Assembly (NCBI GenBank): GCA_029987395.1
Contig: DALTVX010000092.1
Location: 1 to 8,716 of the forward strand
Origin: Methanocorpusculum sp.
GTDB lineage: Archaea; Halobacteriota; Methanomicrobia; Methanomicrobiales; Methanocorpusculaceae
Direction: 5' to 3'
DNA length: 8,716 nt
Below are positions 1 through 5,295 of the stretch, in pieces. Under the pieces are notes generated by a model, which saw only the letters and a program-made list of their open reading frames with translations, did no database searches and was not told the origin of the DNA. Within the stretch, counting starts at the first letter, position 1. Every line of letters begins with the position of its first letter. The position numbers and the translations under genes are program-made.

Positions 1-38
1 CAAAAGATATCAGCATCGAGATCGTTCTCGAGAACTAA
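1..38 (+). CDS. Probable 3' end of an upstream gene (partial)
   Basis: Read in the frame starting at base 3, the window opens with KDISIEIVLEN followed by a TAA at 36-38. Codons such as ATC, GAG, GTT and CTC match those of the intact genes further on. A hairpin and T-tract begin directly at the stop codon, which is where a gene end is expected. Only about a dozen residues are visible, so no function can be given. Another frame also stays open here, so the call rests mainly on codon character and the adjoining terminator. Confidence 0.4.
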   Translation, partial: KDISIEIVLEN

Positions 39-72
39 ACGGGATCTTTTCCGTTTATTTTTATTTTTTTAC
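37..72 (+). terminator. Hairpin plus T-tract terminator
   Basis: AAACGGGA (37-44) pairs with TTCCGTTT (49-56), giving an 8-bp stem with one G-T wobble and a TCTT loop. A T-rich run to about base 72 follows. It overlaps the stop of the putative upstream gene and is oriented to end rightward transcription. Archaeal termination relies mainly on the oligo-T part, which is strong here. Confidence 0.6.
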
Positions 73-131
73 TGTTTTATTCAGGAGATCCTTTCTTCGA
101 TCTATTCTCTTCTCGCATACATGAATAGAAA

Positions 132-151
132 AATTTTGCACAATTTTGCAC
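132..151. repeat. Two tandem copies of a 10-base unit
   Basis: AATTTTGCAC occurs twice head to tail at 132-141 and 142-151. The 10-base period places both copies on the same DNA face. It lies about 70-90 bases upstream of the TATA box at 219-226, so it could bind a regulator of the following gene. That is inference. The rest of 73-250 shows an imperfect stem (165-172 with 182-189) and no convincing gene. Confidence 0.55.
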
Positions 152-218
152 TGATCTCACTCACGGAGGTGGCGTTTTTCCCCACTTCCCGGGGCACTAT
201 CGCACCGCGCGGTTTGGG

Positions 219-226
219 GTTTATAT
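219..226 (+). promoter_or_regulatory. TATA-like box of the disrupted AAA+ gene
   Basis: The sequence GTTTATAT lies about 25-30 bases ahead of the GTG at 251 and ATG at 260. In archaea transcription starts roughly 25 bases downstream of the TATA centre, which falls at about 250. The mRNA would therefore be leaderless or nearly so, in agreement with the absence of a Shine-Dalgarno site next to either start. No clear purine-rich BRE element is visible upstream. Confidence 0.45.
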
Positions 227-250
227 CATTGTCCGTCGTACTTTTTCTGT

Positions 251-2194
251 GTGAATATCATGACATCGTTCCTCACCTATGACCAGTACCAAAAAGATTC
301 AGCAGCTAGGATCCGTGCAGAACTGACTGAACTCTGCGACCCAGAGTATATTACCGATATCCCCGATGTTGTGCCGCAGCAATACATGGATATGCTCCCC
401 TACCATGGTTCATCGGGCATCCCATATTCTATCATCGATATGGACACCGATACCTTCCTGGATGAAGTGGCCCTGCCTCACGGCTTGTCTGTCCGTTTGA
501 GATCGCCTATCCAAAAACCGATACCTCTTCCTATTTTTCAGAATCTCTTTGGGCACTTACGCATGATCACATGATCTGCCATTCCTTTGAGATGACCGAT
601 TGCCCAGATAGAAAATCTCTGTGGGAGAAGATCAAAGATTTTCTCGCAAAAGTTGAAACCAAAGAGGTTTTTGCAGATATCAAATATCTCCTTGCTCCGG
701 ATGCCGGGTCCTGGATCGAGCCTGATACAGATGCCTTCTATCCTCTTCCTCATGGATATTATCTGTCGAAAACCGCTACCCTTGACAAAGGGGAACGCCT
801 CGAGGGCTTCAAACTTTTCGAGGCTCACGAATGGTCTCTCCACCACAACGGGCATGAGGTCGGCAGATGGGTGAAAGGACGCGACGCAGACCCGGAAGAG
901 ATCTTTGCAGGTGCAGAGGATTACCTCACCCCTGAACTCTTTTCAGCGTGCGGCATTGCCTTTTATCTCACCCAGCCTTCGACAAAAGAGCATGCCGCCG
1001 CGGTGTATGCGGAGCAGATATGGAACCAAGGAGAAATGTTTGCGTTTCTTACGAAGATCTGCGGCAAGATCCATGTTGGCGATACCCAGATCATAAAAGC
1101 CCTGTTTCTTTCTTATGCGGCGACACGTGTTGAGAATTCTGAAGGCATCCATATCAGCATTTCCGGTAGGACCGGGACCGGAAAAAAGCCATGCTGCCGT
1201 TGTTGCGTCCTCATGCCTTCCTGTATCTGCGGTGATCAATGCTCATCTTTCGGACAAGTCTCTGTATTATCATATGACGAAGGATCGTTCGGTCCTTATT
1301 CTGGATGATCAGGATATGTCGCCGGATTTCCAGGAGCTTTTCAAGACGGCGACGTCAGACTGGGATCATCCGGGAGAGTACAAGACGGTTGCAAGAAATA
1401 CTGCTCTTACCCTTTCTTTACCTAAACGCTGTGTGTTTTGGGTCTGCAAGGTCGATCTGAATGGTGACGAGCAGGTCTTGGACCGCCAGTTGCTTTTCTG
1501 GACCGATGAATCGGATGAACAGAGAAAGAGCGTGCATGCGGCGATCATGCGGTGGGCTCAGAACCCTCAGATAAAAGAAAGGGAGGATAACAATTTTGCG
1601 ATCGCCCGGGCACTATGGGGTCTGGTGGAACCAAATATCGTCTCTGTTCCCTTTGCCGACCGTGTGCGGTGTGATACTTTGATGGATTCACGGAACATGA
1701 AGCTGATGTTTTCGCTTGTGCAGGCGCACGCTCTTTTGCATGCTCCTGTCAGGCGGCGGATGTTCGGAAATGAACTCCAGGCATCTGAGGAGGATTTTTA
1801 TGCGATGATGGACATCCTGGAGCCGCTGTTTTCGAATCAGAAGGGCAGCCAACATGATAAGTTGTCCAAGTCGGGAGCGAAGATCATGTCCTGGCTTTGT
1901 GAGCAAAGCTCAGGTCTGATAGCGTTTGAGACCATCCGGACCGCGACCGGACTTTCTCACAGTCAGTTGTCCCGTGCCTTATACGGAGCAAATGAGAAGG
2001 GGTCCGATGGTCTGCTGGCTTTAACGGCAGCCATCGGGGTGGAACGACTTTCAGAGACGCGGTCGGATGATTTGGATCCTGAGGTGCGAAGACCGGAGAA
2101 CAAGAAGGCGGTGAGGTGGAATAAAGAGCTGTATCTCAAAGGTGGGTTGGCAAAGCAGGGGTTCTGGCTTGCCGAAAATACCTATGGTTGCTAA
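251..2194 (+). pseudogene. Frameshifted AAA+ ATPase with C-terminal winged-helix-like region (mobile-element primase/helicase-like)
   Basis: Three reading frames read as one protein of about 647 residues: 251 to about 480, about 481 to 1185, and 1187 to 2194. The first break lies between 466 and 510, where the middle frame opens and already reads as protein (VCPFEIAYPKTDTSSYF) well before the ATG at 571. The second is in the six-A run at 1182-1187: dropping one A restores a perfect Walker A, GRTGTGKS. Walker B is RSVLILDDQD (1286-1315), a sensor-1-like strand starts at 1430, and a possible arginine finger (LDRQ) lies near 1481. A helix-turn-helix-like stretch (TATGLSHSQLSRALYG) lies at about 1930-1990. 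The plan recalls AAA+ primase/helicase-like proteins of plasmids, viruses and integrated elements; this is inference, as no primase catalytic domain is seen. The start is GTG 251 or ATG 260. Intact neighbours favour real decay, but sequencing error remains possible. Confidence 0.7.
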
Positions 2195-2330
2195 ATGGTT
2201 TGGCACATACTCCCGGGCGTATTTTGACGATCTGCGGCAGACAATGCCGTTGATTTGTGTATTTGACATTTCTCCCTATTTTATTGGGGTATGAGCGAGG
2301 AGGGGGGTTTAGGTGGTCGAGATGAGGGAT

Positions 2331-2358
2331 GCAGAGTCTGCGGTGTTCTTTTCTTTTT
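2331..2358 (+). terminator. Possible terminator after the disrupted ATPase gene
   Basis: A short GCAG/CTGC stem (2331-2341) is followed by a T-rich run, gttcttttctttttgg. It is the first T-rich run of note after the stop at 2192-2194. The stem is weak, so the call rests on the T-tract. Confidence 0.3.
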
Positions 2359-2363
2359 GGTGG

Positions 2364-2460
2364 AAAATAGTAAAATAGCTATATTATATTTATATTATTA
2401 TAGTATTATATATTAATTTATTAATTATATGTAGTATTTCTTTATTTATTGGATTATTAT
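2364..2460. other. Extreme AT-rich tract in convergent spacer
   Basis: By direct count only 9 of these 97 bases are G or C, against roughly 37-50% in sampled stretches of nearby genes. It lies in the 354-base spacer between two convergent genes, so it is not needed as a promoter for either. It contains several TATA-like strings. Low duplex stability, flanking repeats and a neighbouring replication-type ATPase remnant would fit an origin-like or unwinding element. It could equally be ordinary AT-rich archaeal spacer or a small degraded gene. Confidence 0.7.
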
Positions 2461-2543
2461 TGGGTTTTGTAGTTGCCAAATGGTTTGACAAGTTGGTGGC
2501 AAATAGGCAAGACCAACAGTCACATACGAACTATCCCAAGTAA
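2379..2543 (+). other. Possible small single-span membrane peptide frame without a normal start
   Basis: This frame is open from 2379 to the TAA at 2541-2543, 54 codons. The predicted peptide has a hydrophobic helix (LLIICSISLFIGLLLGFVV), then a charged tail (AKWFDKLVANRQDQQ), as in small membrane proteins. A run of seven T follows the stop at once, as at a gene end. Against it, no ATG, GTG or TTG occurs in frame before TTG 2460, and AT-rich DNA yields hydrophobic codons by chance. It may be a remnant, use an ATT start, or be spurious. Confidence 0.15.
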
Positions 2544-2559
2544 TTTTTTTATTTTGTTT
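2541..2559 (+). terminator. Oligo-T tract
   Basis: Seven T residues (2544-2550) are followed by ATTTTGTTT. Reading rightward this would stop transcripts entering from the left; it overlaps the last codons of the convergent channel gene. No strong hairpin precedes it, although GTTGGT (2492-2497) could pair with ACCAAC (2512-2517). Confidence 0.35.
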
Positions 2560-3283
2560 CATCTTTTGCCGTACAGGTCAGTTCATTCATATAGCCAGCG
2601 GTAATGATTCCGGATGGAAGGGCAATGATGGCAACCCCGACTAAGGATGATATCATGGTCACGATCCTTCCAGCATCGGTAACTGGGTATACATCCCCAT
2701 ATCCGAGGGTGGTCAAGGTGATCGTTGACCAATAGAGTGCTTCCAGCATGTTATCAAAGGTGTTCGGTTCCACATTAAACAATATTATTGCACATATCGT
2801 GATGTACCCTACTGCAAAACTGAAAACACACATAAGCGGATTTTTCTGTTTTACAAGGACATTCCACAGCATTTGAGCACTTTTTGAATAACGGAAAATT
2901 TTTACTGTTCTGATCAGTCTTAAGAGCCTTAACAGAATAAATCCGTTGTTTAAGATGGTAAATACCGGGAGAATTGACAGTAAATCAATAATGGCCATGG
3001 GTGTGAATGGATAAATCAAAAAGGAAAGGGCGCCTTTTTTCAATTTATAGTCAGCAGTAAGTAACCGCAGGACATAATCCATGATAAAGATACTTACTGC
3101 CCCAATTTCAAGTAAGAAAAACGTCTGGTTTTCCGTCTTAACCGTTAATGGTAATATGCTCAAAAGGATTATGAAAATCATGATGCGGCGATACCATGTA
3201 CTAACTTTATCATTGGGAGCCGCTACATTCATTATTTCGAATATCCGTCTTCGGATCGATTTTTTCTCAGATGTTTCGGTCAT
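2549..3283 (-). CDS. Voltage-gated-type potassium channel
   Basis: A 244-residue integral membrane protein of the Ion_trans/Kv-like family, expected to pass K+ through the cytoplasmic membrane as a tetramer. Likely segments are S1 about 33-47, S2 56-74, S3 94-109, S4 115-131, S5 147-171, pore helix and filter 180-197, and S6 206-231. The filter is TLGYGD (192-197), with Leu in place of the commoner Val. S4 carries R119, R122, R125, K128 and R131, a charge at every third residue as in voltage sensors. S6 has LPSG, a likely hinge. The C-terminus ends soon after S6, so no RCK or cyclic-nucleotide domain is present. The start ATG has only a weak GGATGG-like site upstream. Two sampled 60-base stretches are 37-38% GC, lower than in the neighbouring genes, so transfer is possible. 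Gating by voltage is inferred, not shown. Confidence 0.93.
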   Translation of the reverse strand: MTETSEKKSIRRRIFEIMNVAAPNDKVSTWYRRIMIFIILLSILPLTVKTENQTFFLLEIGAVSIFIMDYVLRLLTADYKLKKGALSFLIYPFTPMAIIDLLSILPVFTILNNGFILLRLLRLIRTVKIFRYSKSAQMLWNVLVKQKNPLMCVFSFAVGYITICAIILFNVEPNTFDNMLEALYWSTITLTTLGYGDVYPVTDAGRIVTMISSLVGVAIIALPSGIITAGYMNELTCTAKDETK

Positions 3284-3292
3284 TTTATTAGA

Positions 3293-3330
3293 TCCATCCC
3301 TTTATTTCTCGTTTCTCCATCCCTCTGTTT
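3293..3330. repeat. Duplicated 15-base motif upstream of the channel gene
   Basis: TCCATCCCTTTATTT (3293-3307) and TCCATCCCTCTGTTT (3316-3330) match at 13 of 15 bases, with 23 bases between their starts, about two helical turns. On the minus strand each reads as an AT-rich box running into GGGATGGA, just upstream of the channel start. They may be duplicated promoter or operator elements; the repeat is certain, the role is not. Confidence 0.4.
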
Positions 3331-3411
3331 TACGATGATCTGTATTCTTTTGGTGTGTGCGGTAGACATCTGGAAATCTTCTGCTCCATGTACACTTCTA
3401 TGATTTAAGGG

Positions 3412-3610
3412 AAAAACCTTCGTTTTGTTTCGCTACGGCCGCCCCACAGTCGCAAGTCTAACGACTTGCTCAGCTAAGACCGCTCTTAAGACCGCCCCAC
3501 AGTCGCAAGTCTAACGACTTGCTCCGCTAAGGTCGTCCGCTTTCAGCGTCCAACCCGCACATCGCAAACCTTCGGTTTGCTCCGCTGAGGGCGAGCCTGT
3601 TGGCTCGCCC
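3412..3610. repeat. Cluster of related GC-rich stem-loops (REP-like) in divergent spacer
   Basis: Four related units are followed by one strong hairpin. Units B and C (3439-3478 and 3492-3531) are 40-mers differing at one base, each with the 7-bp stem GCAAGTC/GACTTGC around TAAC (3452-3469 and 3505-3522). Unit D (3564-3580) has GCAAACC/GGTTTGC, so stem positions change together, followed by the same TCCGCT tail. Unit A (3413-3426) is a weaker AAAAC/GTTTT stem with the tail TTTCGCTACGG. Last is a 9-bp stem, GGGCGAGCC/GGCTCGCCC, with a TGTT loop (3589-3610). The spacer is divergent and T-runs are absent, so these are not terminators of either neighbour. They resemble dispersed palindromic elements; the rest of 3284-3656 shows no gene. 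Confidence 0.7.
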
Positions 3611-3656
3611 CGCCTCGCAATTCTTATCCGCTTAAGAAAACCATAATTAACTATTC

Positions 3657-5231
3657 ATGCACCCGGCCATCCAAAGACTCAAAAATCATATCCGTGTTGA
3701 ACACGTGATTTTTGCGATCTTGATTCTAGCGATCATCCTCAGATTTGCTTTTCTGGATCTCAAACTTTTCCACCACGACGAAGCGATCCACGCCTGGTTC
3801 TCCTATCAGCTCCTCTCCACCGGCAATTATCTCTACGATCCCGTATACCACGGCCCCTTCTTATACTATATCACGGCATCCATGTTCGCTCTATTTGGCG
3901 ACTCAGATCTTATCGGCCGCATCCTTCCAGCACTTGCCGGCTGTGCTCTCATCCCTCTCGTCTACTGGCTCTACAGACTGAGATACCTCACCGGGAAAGT
4001 TGCCATATCCGCGGCACTTTTCCTTGCCATCGCCCCCGAACTCGTCTACTTCTCCCGGTTTTTACGTAACGACATCTTCGTGGTCCTCTTCTCCCTCCTT
4101 CTGGTCGTCGCCTTTTTGGCATGGCTCGACAAAGGCAAATGGTATTATCTTGCATTAGCCGCCGTTTCCGCGGCGTTTGGTATGTGTTCCAAGGAAAACA
4201 TGCCGCTCATCCTTGTCACCTTCGCCATATTTTTCCTCTACCTTCTCTGGACAAGAAAGATCACCCTTCCCAAAAAATGGATCCGTGATCTTGTCGTCGC
4301 CTTCATCATCTTCTTCTGGATCATCTTCACCCTCTACTCCTCGCTTTGGACCCATCCTGAAATGATCCTGCAGGCCGGTCCAATGGCAATAGAGCACTGG
4401 ATCACCATGCACGCCGAGCAGAGGATCGCCGGTCCGCCGGTCTTCTACATCCTGATGTTCATCCTCTATGAACTCCCGATCCTCCTTCTGGCATTGGCGG
4501 GTATCATCCTGTTCCTTGTCACCGGAAAGAAACGGTCCCCCGACGAACCCAAAGAAAAATTCTCCGTGATCGGCCTGTTCCGTCGTCCGGCTGCTCCTGC
4601 ATCCATCGACAGGAAAAAAGAGTTCATCCGATTTGCCGTCTATTGGACGCTCATCGCCTGTCTGACCTATGCCTATATCGGCGAAAAAGTTCCCTGGTTA
4701 TCTCTTCATCAGCTGGTACCAATGATCTTTGTCGCAGCCTTTGCGCTGACCTTCGCCGGGAAATACTGGAAGATCCTTCTCGTGATATGTGCCGTCATTC
4801 TGTTTGCCATCACCTGTTATGCGGCATATACGCCCACAGATATCGCCGAACCGATCATCCAGGTCCAAAACTCCGAGGACCTTGTTCCTCTTATGGCAGA
4901 GATCGACGTCTCTGATAGGGTCGTGCTCGCAACCGATCAGGCATGGCCGTTCATGTGGTATTACCGAGGTGATGGTTGGGATCGATTCACCTATTACGGA
5001 AAATTAGTGGATAAATCCACGCTCCTGTCTGGGAATTATGACATCATCATAACGCATGATGGCGAAAGTTACGAATCTTTGGAAGGGTACACGAAAAAGA
5101 CGATCCGGCTGAACTACTGGCTCGACTGTCCGGGCACCGACAAGGATCCAGGATGGATCGCCTACTTCTTCACCCGTGCAGGAAAAATCGGCAGTTACAA
5201 CATCGATGTGTTCACGCCCACCATAGGTTGA
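3657..5231 (+). CDS. GT-C fold membrane glycosyltransferase-like protein, Agl23-like (TIGR03663 type)
   Basis: A 524-residue polytopic membrane protein. Residues 1-395 carry about 10-11 hydrophobic segments, starting at 16-34; about 396-524 form a soluble domain, probably outside the membrane. FHHDEAIHAWF (D41, E42) after the first helix is the acidic motif of the GT-C/PMT-like superfamily. DPVYHGPFLYY (61-71), YFSRFLRNDIF (131-141), CSKEN (177-181) and GEKVPWLSLHQLVP (342-355) fit the archaeal family annotated as flippase-activity-associated protein Agl23. Family members are thought to act on lipid-linked sugars or glycoprotein glycans; the substrate here is unknown. No Shine-Dalgarno site precedes ATG 3657, and the TATA candidate near 3625 is poor. 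The next gene begins 64 bases later with its own TATA-like box, so a shared operon is uncertain. The reading frame is intact, with no sign of decay. Confidence 0.85.
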   Translation: MHPAIQRLKNHIRVEHVIFAILILAIILRFAFLDLKLFHHDEAIHAWFSYQLLSTGNYLYDPVYHGPFLYYITASMFALFGDSDLIGRILPALAGCALIPLVYWLYRLRYLTGKVAISAALFLAIAPELVYFSRFLRNDIFVVLFSLLLVVAFLAWLDKGKWYYLALAAVSAAFGMCSKENMPLILVTFAIFFLYLLWTRKITLPKKWIRDLVVAFIIFFWIIFTLYSSLWTHPEMILQAGPMAIEHWITMHAEQRIAGPPVFYILMFILYELPILLLALAGIILFLVTGKKRSPDEPKEKFSVIGLFRRPAAPASIDRKKEFIRFAVYWTLIACLTYAYIGEKVPWLSLHQLVPMIFVAAFALTFAGKYWKILLVICAVILFAITCYAAYTPTDIAEPIIQVQNSEDLVPLMAEIDVSDRVVLATDQAWPFMWYYRGDGWDRFTYYGKLVDKSTLLSGNYDIIITHDGESYESLEGYTKKTIRLNYWLDCPGTDKDPGWIAYFFTRAGKIGSYNIDVFTPTIG

Positions 5232-5267
5232 CCGGGTTAATCACAAAACTACAAGAGTTTACCCGCC

Positions 5268-5275
5268 AATATAGG
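5268..5275 (+). promoter_or_regulatory. TATA-like box of the large helicase gene
   Basis: AATATAGG is centred about 25 bases ahead of the ATG at 5296, the usual archaeal spacing from TATA to transcription start, so a leaderless transcript is likely. An AGGA at 5285-5288 could act as a weak ribosome site if the transcript began earlier or read through from the gene upstream. Confidence 0.45.
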
Positions 5276-5295
5276 TACATCTATAGGATACGCAT

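Larger units (their letters stand above)
2187..2490. repeat. 19-base imperfect palindromic direct repeat, two copies
   Basis: Copy 1 (2187-2205) is gttgctaaatggtttggca and copy 2 (2472-2490) is gttgccaaatggtttgaca; 17 of 19 bases match. With one flanking base, copy 2 is a near-palindrome: TTGCCAAA and TTTGACAA are inverted around TGG with one mismatch. Copy 1 overlaps the stop codon of the broken ATPase gene. The copies bracket the AT-rich tract. They may be binding sites, recombination ends or duplicated coding sequence; both encode VAKWF in one frame. TTGCCA (2473-2478) also pairs with TGGCAA (2497-2502). Confidence 0.6.

Noticed and set aside
121..282. Open frame from ATG 121 (about 53 codons) before the ATPase gene
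   Set aside because: It has no ribosome site at a useful distance, overlaps the TATA box and the true start region, and its composition looks like spacer DNA.
571..574. ATGA overlap suggesting two translationally coupled genes (251-574 and 571-1308)
   Set aside because: The second frame is open and reads as protein back to 466, well before ATG 571, and the first frame loses protein character after about 480. A frameshift within one gene fits better.
1182..1188. A_AAA_AAG slippery heptamer in the correct phase, suggesting programmed -1 frameshifting
   Set aside because: A -1 slip leads to a frame that stops at 1233-1235 after about 15 codons. Joining the coding parts requires +1 (or -2), so an inserted A is the simpler explanation.
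2231..2249. CGGCA/TGCCG hairpin after the ATPase gene as its terminator
   Set aside because: The stem is only 5 bp and the sequence after it is not a T-tract; the T-rich run at 2345-2358 is a better candidate.
3439..3531. The near-identical 40-mers as a CRISPR array
   Set aside because: There are only two near-identical copies with a 13-base gap, internal strong palindromes, and no spacer-length unique sequence or cas gene.
3589..3610. The 9-bp GC-rich hairpin as an intrinsic terminator
   Set aside because: No T-run follows on either strand and no gene ends here; both neighbours are transcribed outward.
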